Source of the DNA: Verrucomicrobiota bacterium
Lineage (GTDB): Bacteria > Verrucomicrobiota > Verrucomicrobiia > Verrucomicrobiales > DEV007
Direction: 5' to 3'
NCBI GenBank assembly: GCA_963205275.1
Contig: CAUJIH010000042.1
Span: forward strand, 17,176 to 81,175
Length of the DNA stretch: 64,000 bases
In this document: piece by piece, positions 50,860 through 60,553 of the stretch
Position numbering within the stretch: the first letter of the stretch is position 1
Layout: every line of letters begins with the position of its first letter
Notes under the pieces: model-generated
Seen by the model: only the letters and a program-made list of their open reading frames with translations
Databases searched by the model: none
Told to the model about the DNA's origin: nothing
Made by a program: the position numbers and the translations under genes

Positions 50860-52959
50860 ATGATCTCAGATTTCTCTACTTCTCATTCTCGTCGTGAACT
50901 CCTCCACTTCGCTGGAGGTCTCGCCCTCGCCGGACTTGGCATCCCTGTATCCACCCTCCGCGCGCAACAGACGGGGAAGGATGTGGCCAAAGCAGCGCCC
51001 ACGCTGTCACCTCTCCAGCGATTCCCCCGGATGGTGCAGGAGTACTACGAGGCTAAAGTCCGCGAAACCGAGCGACAATACCTCGCTCGCAAGCTCGCTC
51101 TCTCCACCAAAGCAGAGGCCGAAGCGTACATTGACGACGTCCGTAAACGGATCGCGAAGGCCTTCGCTCCCCTGCCGACGGAAAAGACACCGCTGAATCC
51201 CAAAGTAACCGGCGTGCTGGACCGCGACACATACACCGTCGAGAAAATCGTTTTCGAAAGCCGCCCCGGCCTCCTCGTGACAGCAAATCTCTATCTGCCG
51301 AAAAAACGCCCGGGCGGAAAAGTGCCTGGAGTCGTCGGAGCCTGCGGGCATTCCGATAACGGGAAAGCTGCCGAGGCCTACCAGAGTTTCGCTCAAGGTC
51401 TAGCTCGGCTCGGCACCGCCTGTCTCATCTACGATCCCATCGGTCAGGGTGAGCGCTATCAGTATCTCGACAAGGATGGAAAAATCCTGATTAAAGGCAC
51501 GACTACAGGACACAACTACGTCGGGAATCAGATGGAACTGGTGGGAGAATTTCTTGGTTCATGGCGTGCTTGGGACGGAATTCGTGCACTAGACTATCTC
51601 CTGACCCGACCTGAGATCGATCCTCAGAACGTCGGTATCACGGGGAACTCCGGTGGTGGGACTCTTTCCACCTGGCTGATCGGACTGGAGCGACGCTGGA
51701 CGATGGGCGCTCCCGCTTGTTTCGTCTCTACCTGGCGCAGAAGCATGGAGAACGAGCTGCCACAGGATAACGAGCAATGCCCACCGCACTCGCTCGCCTA
51801 CGGACTCGATCACGACGACTACCTCGCCGCCATGGCTCCGAAGCCTATCATCATCCTCAGCCAAGCCAAAGATTTCTTCGATCCTCGCGGAGCGACGGAA
51901 GCCTACGAGCGCCTCCGCCACCTCTACGCAGTTCTGGGAGCCGAGGACAAGGTCAAACTACACATCGGCCCCGATCCCCACGGCTACTCGCAGCCGAATC
52001 GAGAGGCGATGTATCGCTTTTTCAACAGTCTCACTCACGGTCCCGAAGTCGCCGCTGAACCCTCGTTGGTAATCGAGAAGGATGCCGACCTCTGGGCCAC
52101 TCCCGGCGGTCAGGTCGTCCACGATCCTGGATGCCGTACCGTTTTCTCCTTTACCAAAGAGAAGGCTGAAAAGCTCGCGGCCCAGCGAAAGTCCGCCGCC
52201 TTAAAAGGAGACGATTTGAAAAAGGCTGTGAGCAGCAGCCTCGCCCTGCCAGCACGGGATCCGAAGAAGGCTCCTGACTATCGCGTGATTCGTCGTTACG
52301 GCCCTGGTCGAAACTACCCCAAGAAATCTTGGATCAACTATGCCGTTGGCACAGAACCTGGGATCGAAGCCATTTGCACCGTCCTCTTTGACGAATCCCA
52401 CGTCTCCGTCTTGCCCCCGGCTCCGAAGGGCAAGAGCAAAGTGCTGTTGTGGATCGCCGATACATCCTCTGACGTAGAACTTCGCGAGGACGAAACTCTG
52501 CGCAAACTCGTGGAGAACGCCATCGCCGATGACCCGGAGACTCTGATCGTCGCATGTGATCCGCGTGGCATAGGTGATTCTCTCCCTGTCACCGCAGGCA
52601 ACGATCCACACGGATACTATGGATCTGACTACTTCTATGCCGCCTTTGCCACGATGTTCGACGAACCCTATCTCGGCGGTAAAACGCACGATGTCCTCCG
52701 CGTCATTGACTGGCTGGCATCGTACGGTTGGACGGACGTCCATCTGGCGGCGAAAAACAAGGCTACGCTTCTCGCAGGCTTTGCGACCCTATTGGATTCC
52801 AGAGTACAGAGGGTCACTCTACAGGACAAGCTGGAGAGCTGGCACTCACTCACTGTAGAAGAGCGATACGACTGGCCACTCTCTCACATGATCTTCGGAG
52901 TCCTCGAAACCTGGGATCTCCCTGATGTTTGGAAAGCGATTCAGGGAAAGATCGCGTAA
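50860..52959 (+). CDS. Tat-exported tandem alpha/beta hydrolase (acetyl-xylan-esterase-like)
   Basis: 699 residues. The leader HSRRELLHFAGGLALAGLG (about residues 6-24) is a twin-arginine signal. The first hydrolase domain has PGVVGACGHSDNGKA (about 158-172), the elbow GITGNSGGGTLSTW (Ser at about 269), and His in GPDPHGYSQ (about 369-377), with Asp near 338. It resembles the acetyl-xylan esterase/abhydrolase group of PVC genomes. A second domain (about 500-699: LLWIADTSSDVELREDE, VACDPRGIGDSLP) follows the same fold, but its elbow reads HLAAKNKATLL with no Ser. Substrate likely an esterified polysaccharide; inference. Confidence 0.85.
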   Translation: MISDFSTSHSRRELLHFAGGLALAGLGIPVSTLRAQQTGKDVAKAAPTLSPLQRFPRMVQEYYEAKVRETERQYLARKLALSTKAEAEAYIDDVRKRIAKAFAPLPTEKTPLNPKVTGVLDRDTYTVEKIVFESRPGLLVTANLYLPKKRPGGKVPGVVGACGHSDNGKAAEAYQSFAQGLARLGTACLIYDPIGQGERYQYLDKDGKILIKGTTTGHNYVGNQMELVGEFLGSWRAWDGIRALDYLLTRPEIDPQNVGITGNSGGGTLSTWLIGLERRWTMGAPACFVSTWRRSMENELPQDNEQCPPHSLAYGLDHDDYLAAMAPKPIIILSQAKDFFDPRGATEAYERLRHLYAVLGAEDKVKLHIGPDPHGYSQPNREAMYRFFNSLTHGPEVAAEPSLVIEKDADLWATPGGQVVHDPGCRTVFSFTKEKAEKLAAQRKSAALKGDDLKKAVSSSLALPARDPKKAPDYRVIRRYGPGRNYPKKSWINYAVGTEPGIEAICTVLFDESHVSVLPPAPKGKSKVLLWIADTSSDVELREDETLRKLVENAIADDPETLIVACDPRGIGDSLPVTAGNDPHGYYGSDYFYAAFATMFDEPYLGGKTHDVLRVIDWLASYGWTDVHLAAKNKATLLAGFATLLDSRVQRVTLQDKLESWHSLTVEERYDWPLSHMIFGVLETWDLPDVWKAIQGKIA

Positions 52960-52980
52960 CGCGAAATCTCTGAACCAATC

Positions 52981-54054
52981 TCACTTCAGCTTCAGCACCT
53001 CCTGAATGAAGGGAAGCACGCCATCTGCGCTCTGAGAACCCTTCATGCACTGAACCCCAGCCGCCTCACAGGCCTTCTGGATTTGGCGTGCATGTTCGGG
53101 ATGGTGGATGTATTCGCCTCTGGTGTTGGGCGGTCGATCTGTATTGTTATTGCTCACATACACGGGGCCATCGTCAGAACTGATCCAAGCCAGCATATCG
53201 CATTCATGCAACACTTCCCGCCCTTTCGGAGTTTCCAGATCGGCACGACTTGCAAAGTGATAGAATTCGGTCAGCTCATTCGGACTTCTCAGCCATTCGG
53301 GTTTAAATGGTCCGAGATACGATTCCCAACGAGGCAAATTGTAGGTCGATTGCGTGCTAAAAAGGACGCAGGCTTGGAGTCGTGAGGATTCGTGCAAAAC
53401 GGGATCTTCCGCCTTCGGATCGGCCAGATCGTCCCGCGTATCTAGCCAGAGCGCCGTGCCAGCACCCGCCGATCCGCCGATTCCGACGAATTTTGTCTTA
53501 TCGAGGTTCCACTCGCCTGCCTTGCTACGGAGGAACTGGACAGCTCGGGCTGCGTCGCGCAGAATGTCCTGAATCGCAGCATCCTTGCGGAAACGGTAAT
53601 TAATTGCCGCACAGGAGATACCGCTTTCCAACAGGCGCGCCAGGATCGGGGACGATGCCCACTTTGATTTATCGCCATTGGTGAAACCTCCTCCATGAAT
53701 CAGAATGGCCAACGGTCGAGGTCCCTGACCCTCCGCGTTCCAAAAGTCGAGTACGTTACGCTCATACGGTCCGTAGGAGACATTGCTCAGTGTTGGTTTT
53801 CTCTCTTTTCCAGAATCTGTCTCACCCGCCATGGAACGCACGTAGGCGACCGCTTCCCCGCGAGTCAGAATCCCATCGCCATTGGCGTCTGCATCGGGAA
53901 AGCGAGCGAGTTGTGCCTGAATCTGGGAATCACTCGCTTGCTCCAACTTACGGAGCATGTCCGCGACGCGGCCCTCAGCTTTCCCACAGAGGGGAAAAGG
54001 GAGGAAAACGGAGAGAAGAAACGAAAGAGCCGGCAAAAATGAAGAACGAATCAT
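52981..54054 (-). CDS. Secreted HSL-like esterase with EF-hand segment
   Basis: 357 residues with a signal peptide (about residues 1-27). An EF-hand-like loop DADANGDGILTRGEA (about 53-67) precedes the hydrolase domain. The domain has LIHGGGFTNGDKSKW (oxyanion motif, about 119-133), the elbow GIGGSAGAGT (Ser at about 199) and Asp in SSDDGPVYVSN (about 295). EF-hands of this dockerin-like type are common in secreted PVC enzymes and may bind calcium. The gene converges on the preceding hydrolase with 21 bases between stops. Confidence 0.87.
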   Translation of the reverse strand: MIRSSFLPALSFLLSVFLPFPLCGKAEGRVADMLRKLEQASDSQIQAQLARFPDADANGDGILTRGEAVAYVRSMAGETDSGKERKPTLSNVSYGPYERNVLDFWNAEGQGPRPLAILIHGGGFTNGDKSKWASSPILARLLESGISCAAINYRFRKDAAIQDILRDAARAVQFLRSKAGEWNLDKTKFVGIGGSAGAGTALWLDTRDDLADPKAEDPVLHESSRLQACVLFSTQSTYNLPRWESYLGPFKPEWLRSPNELTEFYHFASRADLETPKGREVLHECDMLAWISSDDGPVYVSNNNTDRPPNTRGEYIHHPEHARQIQKACEAAGVQCMKGSQSADGVLPFIQEVLKLK

Positions 54055-54176
54055 GAACAGGAGTCATAAGAGAACCCCAATATCTCCGCATAGTTGCCGA
54101 AGAAATCGTGAAACTCGGAAGGTTAGGCTAAATCACCCGCCTCCGATTCTATTCAAACCCTGATCTGAATACTCAC

Positions 54177-55559
54177 TTAGTCTTCCGGAAGCGGCTTTCC
54201 TTTCGTCTCACTCAGGAAGAGCACCGCAACAATCCCGAGGAGGAAAATCAGACTCATCCACTGACAGGCCTGACGGAATGCGATGAGCTTTGCCTCCGCT
54301 GTATCCGCTCCCTCTGCGAAAAATTTCTGGAGATGCCCCAGGGTGAACGGACCGCTTGCGGCAATGAAGCGTCCCACATTATAGCAAAAACTCGTTCCCG
54401 TGCTGCGAAGTCGTGTCGGGAAAAGTTCTGGCAGGTAAATTGCGAATCCGGCGAAGAGAGCGAGCTGGAAGAATCCCATCACCGCGCTCATCCAGACATC
54501 CTGAACCCCATTGAAGAACTCGAAGAAACACCAGGTCGTAATCATTGCGCCGATAAAGCCAATGATGAAAGCAGGCTTACGACCCATTTTCTCGGCCGCC
54601 CAAGCGAAGGCAATCATCCCAAAGAAGGCACCCGTATTCTGCACCATGCTATTGATCCCCTTCCACTTTGCCGCCGCACCGCTGATTTCGGCATCCGGAA
54701 TGCCTTGGCCGCGCAGAGAGTTGGAAATTACATCTCCCACCAATTCCGGTGAAAAGAATCCGATCCCCCAAAGCCCGATCACCCCAGAGATACACAAGAG
54801 CATCCCGAGCAACGCGGGTTTTCGCCATCGGGCTTCGCCCAGCAGACTGCGGTACGATCCCATCTGCTTATTGGACTGCCGACTCTGCTCGCGTGCTTTC
54901 ACCCACTTCTCCGGTTCCTTCAGTTTCACTTCGATAAAGACGACCAAGAAAGCCGGAATCGCACCGAGCAAGAAGGCGATCTTCCATGCCCAATCCGGAG
55001 AGAGTGTCCCGCTTTGAATCAGATTTCCAAACCACATGCTGACCGCTCCCGCCGTGAGATTACCGACCGCAGAGAGTGCCTGCAGCATCCCGAGCGCCCC
55101 GGCTCTCGCATGATCGGGAAGAGTGTCTGCGATCAAAGCCACCGCCAGCCCGAACACACCTCCCACGCCGAGCCCGGTGAGGAATCGATACAGTGCAAAG
55201 TCGAACCAGCCCTGCGACAGAGCGGATAGACCTGTAAAAACGGAATACATCAGCACCGTCAAGGTCAACATTTTCGCTCGACCAAACTTGTCCCCCAGCA
55301 CTCCGAAAATCAGCCCTCCAGTCGCCCAACCGAGGACGAAAAACATGGTCGCATCAGCACCGTGCTGTTTGATAATGGTCGAATCCGTTCCTTCGGCCAT
55401 GAGGCTAGTGATGGCATCATTTCGGAACAAGAGGAAGATCTGCTGATCGAAGCAATCAAAGAGCCAAGCCAGCGAGGCCATAAGAAAAACGAACCAGTGG
55501 TAGGGAGTGAGGGCACGCCACCAAGGGCCTGTCTGAAGCGGAGATTGGGTCGATGTCAT
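54177..55559 (-). CDS. MFS transporter
   Basis: 460 residues from ATG 55559, with twelve membrane segments. The MFS signature between helices 2 and 3 reads GVLGDKFGRAKML (about residues 83-95), and RFLTGLGVGGVFGLAVAL is in helix 4 (about 123-140). The second-half signature is AEKMGRKPAF (about 335-344). The closest type is the sugar-acid/aromatic-acid symporters (SP or AAHS groups). Helix 1 carries DCFDQQIF, an acidic pair often linked with proton coupling. It is divergent from dgoK by 161 bases, so it may import galactonate or a related uronic-acid product; inference from context. Confidence 0.88.
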   Translation of the reverse strand: MTSTQSPLQTGPWWRALTPYHWFVFLMASLAWLFDCFDQQIFLLFRNDAITSLMAEGTDSTIIKQHGADATMFFVLGWATGGLIFGVLGDKFGRAKMLTLTVLMYSVFTGLSALSQGWFDFALYRFLTGLGVGGVFGLAVALIADTLPDHARAGALGMLQALSAVGNLTAGAVSMWFGNLIQSGTLSPDWAWKIAFLLGAIPAFLVVFIEVKLKEPEKWVKAREQSRQSNKQMGSYRSLLGEARWRKPALLGMLLCISGVIGLWGIGFFSPELVGDVISNSLRGQGIPDAEISGAAAKWKGINSMVQNTGAFFGMIAFAWAAEKMGRKPAFIIGFIGAMITTWCFFEFFNGVQDVWMSAVMGFFQLALFAGFAIYLPELFPTRLRSTGTSFCYNVGRFIAASGPFTLGHLQKFFAEGADTAEAKLIAFRQACQWMSLIFLLGIVAVLFLSETKGKPLPED

Positions 55560-55720
55560 AGGATAGAGAGATTGCAGGGACAAAAGAGACTGCGCATCGT
55601 GTCGCAAGGCGAGGGATGCGTCAAGCCTTTGATGAACGGCTTCACGCTTTCCGGAGACAGAAATCTCGTCGCTGATGAATCTCGTTTCCTTTTCAGTCTC
55701 TTCTGTGCTCTTCTTTTCGC

Positions 55721-56653
55721 ATGGATTCTGCTGATGTAAATGCTTCCGCTCTGATCGCTGTAGACTGGGGTTCCACGCACCTTCGGGCGAAACTCGTGGT
55801 CGATGGAGAGGTATGTGCGTCCGCTCATTCCGCCGATGGAATCCGAGATCTAGGGGGGCGGGATTGCGCCACGATTCTGGAATCGCTCTGTGGCGACTGG
55901 AGACGCATCTATCCGGGTGCCCAAGTGATCGCTAGCGGAATGGTGGGCGCTCGCGAAGGGTGGATCGAAGCTCCTTATGTCCAGGCACCCTGTGAATTAG
56001 GCGATCTGGTGACTGGTCTCGTGACAATTTCGACCATGACCTTCGGGGAGATTTCTATCGTTCCAGGAGTGCGCATTGACGATGAGGCCTGCGGACTCAC
56101 GGATGTCATGCGGGGTGAGGAAACCCAAATCGCTGGGCTTCTATCTGAACTTGGAGCAGAAGAAGCCGTCGTCTGTCTGCCAGGAACCCATTCGAAGTGG
56201 GTCCTCTGTCGCCAGGGACGCATCGAAGACTTCCGAACGTGGTTCACGGGAGAAGCGTATGAACTGCTGACTCATGGCAGCTTGGTTTCGGGGGACGGCT
56301 CTCCAGCAGTCGTTGGGAGTCCGGCTTTCCTTCGGGGCATGGACTCAGTAGAGGCTCTAGGTGGTCTGTTGCGACAAATTTTCCTAGGCCGGACTCACAT
56401 GCTGGCCGGACGACTCAGCTCGAGCGAAATGCGCAGTTACATCTCGGGTCTGCTGCTGGCTCACGAACTACGAGAAGGGCTAACGTATGCGCGTGGGCTA
56501 CCGCTGTTCATCGTCGGGGACTCGCCTTCCGCGAAAGCCGTCTCCATCGCACTGGAACACCGCGGCGCAGCATTCTGTCGAATCACTCGCGACGTGCATC
56601 TCGATGGAATCCGAGCGATTCACGCCCATCGCCAGGGTGTCGCTCCTCAATAG
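55721..56653 (+). CDS. dgoK: 2-dehydro-3-deoxygalactonokinase
   Basis: 310 residues. It phosphorylates 2-keto-3-deoxygalactonate in the DeLey-Doudoroff route for galactose and galactonate. The fold starts ALIAVDWGSTHLRAKLV (about residues 9-25, sugar-kinase phosphate-1 site), with GMVGAREGWIEAPYV (about 73-87), CLPGTHSKWV (about 149-158), WFTGEAYELL (about 172-181) and a C-terminal GDSPSAKAVSIALEH. All these match DgoK. No aldolase (dgoA) or dehydratase is next to it. The last 7 bases overlap the convergent P-type ATPase gene. Divergent MFS gene may supply the substrate. Confidence 0.92.
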   Translation: MDSADVNASALIAVDWGSTHLRAKLVVDGEVCASAHSADGIRDLGGRDCATILESLCGDWRRIYPGAQVIASGMVGAREGWIEAPYVQAPCELGDLVTGLVTISTMTFGEISIVPGVRIDDEACGLTDVMRGEETQIAGLLSELGAEEAVVCLPGTHSKWVLCRQGRIEDFRTWFTGEAYELLTHGSLVSGDGSPAVVGSPAFLRGMDSVEALGGLLRQIFLGRTHMLAGRLSSSEMRSYISGLLLAHELREGLTYARGLPLFIVGDSPSAKAVSIALEHRGAAFCRITRDVHLDGIRAIHAHRQGVAPQ

Positions 56654-58515
56654 TCCGTCAGTCGGTGTGGTGGAATCAGGACGCGAGACGCATTGAGGAT
56701 GGCGGCGACGTCGATCACCTCCTGCACGAGCGCTCCCGCCACCGGTGGCAAAAAGCCGAGTGCCGCCATGATCATGCCGACAACGCTGAGTACCATACCT
56801 CCGACTGCGCTCTGTAGGGCAATGCGCCGCATACGGCGACTGATGTGAATCAACTCATCGAGCTTGCGCAAGGAGCTGTCCATAATGACGGCATCGGCGG
56901 CTTTCGCTGTGACATCGCTATTCCGCCCGAAGGCGATCCCCACTGTCGCGGTCATCAGAGCAGGAGCATCGTTGATGCCGTCTCCCACAAAAATTGTGCG
57001 CTGCTTTTGCGTCTCCGCGCACACGATCTCAACCTTCTCCTCGGGACTTTTATTCGCGTAAACGATATCTATCCCCACGCATTTCGCCAAGTAATCGACC
57101 TCAGACTGACGATCACCGGAGAGAATTATGGCCCGGTCGATCCCATGTTTCCCACCCAGATGCCGGATGAACTGTTCCCCTTCCGCACGCGGTTCATCGC
57201 GAAAGCGGAAGAGTGCGGCATACCGCCCATCGAGCATGACGACACACTCGAGCCCACCTTCTACGGAAGGAAGAAGATCGAGATCATCAGGACACAGGGA
57301 TGCAAATTTTTTTCGATTGGTGATCAGAACATCGTGTCCCATCACGCGAGCCGTGAGTCCCTGTCCCGGCTTCTCACTGATCTCGTCAATTCGAGGGAAT
57401 TCTCTGCCGAGAGCTTTGCCGGCAGCGACGATGGCCTTCGCGAGCGGATGCTTGGAATACATCTCGACACCTGCGATCATGCGCAGAATCTCAGATGCAT
57501 CCGTGCTAGGTGCGGCGTCCCAGCTCGTCAGTTCCGCTCGTCCGTAAGTAAGTGTGCCCGTTTTATCAAAAATCACCGTCCGACAGGTATCAATCGTCTC
57601 AAGAATCGTCGGATCCCGAATGATGATGGATCGCTTCGCGGCCAAGTTAATGGATGCGATGATGGCGACAGGAATCGCGATGAGCAGAGGACAGGGAGTC
57701 GCCACGACGAGGACGGCCAGGAATCGTATCGGATCCCAGGTGACAGCCCACGCGATGACTGCGATCAGGACCGCCAACGGCGTGTACCAGGCCCCGAGCT
57801 GATCGGCAAGGCGACGCATCCGAGGACGATGCGCCTCGGAGTCTCGCATCACCTCCATGATCTTTGTATAGCGTGAATCAACGACGAGCTTGTCAGCCCG
57901 TATCGTCAGAGAACTCTCTCCGTTCAGCGCCCCTGAGATCACCGTGGCACCGGGTGTTTTGGAAATTTGATAGGGTTCTCCTGTCAGATAGGATTCATCC
58001 ATTACCCCGTTTCCTGTGATGACAGTGCCATCCACGGGGCAAATTTCGTGTGGAAAAACCTCGAGAAGATCGCCGACGGCCACAGCTTCGAGTGCAATCT
58101 CCTCGAATTCATCATCCTTCCATCGGTGCGCTACCGATGGCATTCGATTCGCCAGCGCCTTGAGGGCCGAGGAAGCACTGCTGACTGCGTATGCCTCAAT
58201 CGCTTCACCGCCCGATAGCATCAGGATTACAAGCGTTCCTGCCAGATATTCACCGAGGATCAATGAAGCGACAATCGAGATTCCAGCGAGCAGATCGGAG
58301 CCGAATTCTCGCCGAATCAGATTGCGCAGCAGCTCCCAGACGAGCGGCAGCCCACCCAGCAGGAAAGCAGCCAGAAGAGGCGCATTGGCCACAGTTTCAC
58401 TGACCGACAGACTAAATCGAAAGATCAGATGCGTCACAATCGCAATGAGCGTCAAAACGGCGATGACGTGATGACGACGGTCAATTGAGAGCCAGATCGA
58501 ACCTTGAGATGACAT
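56647..58515 (-). CDS. P1B-type metal-transporting ATPase with TPCP motif
   Basis: 622 residues. It exports or imports a transition metal using ATP. No N-terminal HMA domain is present; the protein starts directly with membrane helices. Actuator motif LTGEPYQ (about residues 176-182), phosphorylation site DKTGTLT (about 316-322), ATP-binding region (about 355-440), GDGINDAPAL (about 518-527). The ion-binding helix 6 reads VVATPCPLLIAIPVAI (about 270-285): TPCP instead of the CPC of Cu or Zn pumps, a variant reported for the P1B-5 group. The C-terminal hemerythrin-like domain sometimes seen there is missing. Metal selectivity is open. Confidence 0.87.
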   Translation of the reverse strand: MSSQGSIWLSIDRRHHVIAVLTLIAIVTHLIFRFSLSVSETVANAPLLAAFLLGGLPLVWELLRNLIRREFGSDLLAGISIVASLILGEYLAGTLVILMLSGGEAIEAYAVSSASSALKALANRMPSVAHRWKDDEFEEIALEAVAVGDLLEVFPHEICPVDGTVITGNGVMDESYLTGEPYQISKTPGATVISGALNGESSLTIRADKLVVDSRYTKIMEVMRDSEAHRPRMRRLADQLGAWYTPLAVLIAVIAWAVTWDPIRFLAVLVVATPCPLLIAIPVAIIASINLAAKRSIIIRDPTILETIDTCRTVIFDKTGTLTYGRAELTSWDAAPSTDASEILRMIAGVEMYSKHPLAKAIVAAGKALGREFPRIDEISEKPGQGLTARVMGHDVLITNRKKFASLCPDDLDLLPSVEGGLECVVMLDGRYAALFRFRDEPRAEGEQFIRHLGGKHGIDRAIILSGDRQSEVDYLAKCVGIDIVYANKSPEEKVEIVCAETQKQRTIFVGDGINDAPALMTATVGIAFGRNSDVTAKAADAVIMDSSLRKLDELIHISRRMRRIALQSAVGGMVLSVVGMIMAALGFLPPVAGALVQEVIDVAAILNASRVLIPPHRLTDY

Positions 58516-58715
58516 GCGGAGAAGGTTAAAACTGCACTGGTGAGAATAACACTGGCTTTACCGTGATCGCTATGGGAAACGATCCAGACACAGATCACCC
58601 GTTTCGAAAATGATTCAACAGTCGAAAAAGCCCTCGCAGAAATGTGGAAACAGCAAGCATCGATCCATCTTAGAGACCCTTTGACACGACTCGGAATCCG
58701 TGTCCACTACCCAAC

Positions 58716-60503
58716 GTGTCGATACCTAATCACTTATTTCCTCAGCGTTACCAGCGCTACTGGCGCTACTGGCCAGCAGTGGCTTCCCTGCTCTCCGGGA
58801 CTCTGCTTGCCTTGTGCTATCAGCCTTGGGGGATCGGATCGCTGGTCTGGTTCTGGATGATGCCTCTTCTGGCAGCACTCTGGTTTTCTCCCGAAAGGTC
58901 CGGAAAATCGCGCTGGAAACAGGGATTTCAGCTGGGATACCTCTCTGGATTTCTCTTTTTCGCCCTCAACGTATCGTGGATTACCAGAGTCTCACTGGTG
59001 GCAGGCACATGGCTGGCTGGTTTCGCTGCCTGGATGTTCCTGACTGCCTATCTGGCGCTCTATTTCGGAGCCTTCGGAGCCTTCGCGGCAACGCTCGGAC
59101 GATGGAACCCTGCGACAGATGATCCAAGCGCCCCGAAGACGAAGCGAACTCTCTTCGGTCAATCATTTGCCGTGCTGCGCATCTCCTTTCTCAACGCCGC
59201 AGCTTGGGGAGGACTGGAGTGGCTACGTGGAGTTTTGTTTTCGGGCTTCGGATGGAATGGACTCGGAGTCGCTCTGCGCGATCAATTGGTGCTGGTACAA
59301 TTCGCCGATGTGATCGGAATCACAGGATACGGTTTTGTTCTGAGCTTCGCAGGGATCGTTTTTTTCTGCACAGCGATCCGTCTGATTCTCGAAATTCGTT
59401 CTCGTCAGCGAATTCGGCCTCATCTGGATCTATCGGTAGCCTTGGCCATGATCGCCGGGATCGTCCTCTACGGTCTCACCGCATTCACGACTCCTCAGGG
59501 AAAAACTGTTTCGCTGCGAGTGCGGTTGATGCAGATGAATGTACCGCAGAACGAAAAATGGTCAGAGGACCTGACTGTGCGACAAAAGGTCATCTTTGAC
59601 TATCGAGACCTGACTCGAGCCTTTGTGAAAACCGATCCCCCGGATTTGGTCGTGTGGCCGGAAACATCCATTCCTGGTCTTTTTTCCGCTCCCTGGGTTC
59701 ACGAATATCTGAACGACAGCATCCTGAAAGGAGAGAATTTCTATCTCGCCACAGGAATCGAGGATACCGAACTTGAGACTCCCGATTCCTACAACACACT
59801 CACTCTCCTGCGAGGAAATACTCAGTCTTATCAGATGTATCGAAAGACGCATCTCGTGCCCTTCGGTGAATACATCCCCTTTCGGCGTACCTTTCCCTTT
59901 CTCTCACAAATTACCGGCGGAGTGGTGGACGCGGGATTCACCGCTGGCACCAGCTACGAACCGCTGATTCTGGAGAAGGAGGGACATCAGATCGGCTTAA
60001 TTCCATTGATTTGCTTCGAAGACACGATTCCCGCCCTAGCGCGACGCTTTCTGAGAGAGGGGCCTCAAGTGTTCATCAATGTCACAAACGACGGATGGTT
60101 TGACGGATCGGCAGAACCCTGGCAGCACTTCGAAAACGCAATCTTTCGATGCATCGAATATCGTCGCCCGATGATTCGCTGTGCCAATACTGGCGTGAGC
60201 GCCTACATCGACGAATACGGGAGCCTTTATGACCGTAGCGGACGAGAGTCTCAGCCTCGGATTTTACGTGATCCCATCACTGGTTCTACTTCGATTCGTG
60301 GCAGTCTCCCGGCGACTCTGGCTGTCCCGCTCGATCCCCCTCGCACGATTTACGCTGTGATCGGAGATTCATTTTCCATCGCGATGGGATTGATCGCTCT
60401 GATCGCAGCGATTCTTCGAATCATTACCCATCGGCGCAAACCTACTCCTCACGATCAGGAAGATAGCCCAAATCCTGAGAGCTTTCAGACGAGAGAGATT
60501 TGA
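58716..60503 (+). CDS. lnt: Apolipoprotein N-acyltransferase
   Basis: 595 residues, the last step of lipoprotein maturation in Gram-negative bacteria. The N-terminal half has about six membrane segments; a further one lies at the C-terminus (about 556-576). The nitrilase-type periplasmic domain carries the triad: Glu in VVWPETSIPG (about 316), Lys in YRKTHLVPFGEYIP (about 376) and Cys in LICFEDTIP (about 433). The gene starts with GTG at 58716, with no clear Shine-Dalgarno sequence. The linker between halves is somewhat longer than in E. coli. The cytochrome c gene overlaps or begins within 50 bases of the stop. Confidence 0.94.
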   Translation: MSIPNHLFPQRYQRYWRYWPAVASLLSGTLLALCYQPWGIGSLVWFWMMPLLAALWFSPERSGKSRWKQGFQLGYLSGFLFFALNVSWITRVSLVAGTWLAGFAAWMFLTAYLALYFGAFGAFAATLGRWNPATDDPSAPKTKRTLFGQSFAVLRISFLNAAAWGGLEWLRGVLFSGFGWNGLGVALRDQLVLVQFADVIGITGYGFVLSFAGIVFFCTAIRLILEIRSRQRIRPHLDLSVALAMIAGIVLYGLTAFTTPQGKTVSLRVRLMQMNVPQNEKWSEDLTVRQKVIFDYRDLTRAFVKTDPPDLVVWPETSIPGLFSAPWVHEYLNDSILKGENFYLATGIEDTELETPDSYNTLTLLRGNTQSYQMYRKTHLVPFGEYIPFRRTFPFLSQITGGVVDAGFTAGTSYEPLILEKEGHQIGLIPLICFEDTIPALARRFLREGPQVFINVTNDGWFDGSAEPWQHFENAIFRCIEYRRPMIRCANTGVSAYIDEYGSLYDRSGRESQPRILRDPITGSTSIRGSLPATLAVPLDPPRTIYAVIGDSFSIAMGLIALIAAILRIITHRRKPTPHDQEDSPNPESFQTREI

Positions 60504-60553
60504 CCTTCCCCATCCATCCGCTACAATTCATGCTCTCCCCTGCTCTGATTTTC

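Noticed and set aside
56845..57876. 343-codon open frame on the plus strand
   Set aside because: Antisense to the P1B ATPase gene, which has unmistakable P-type motifs.
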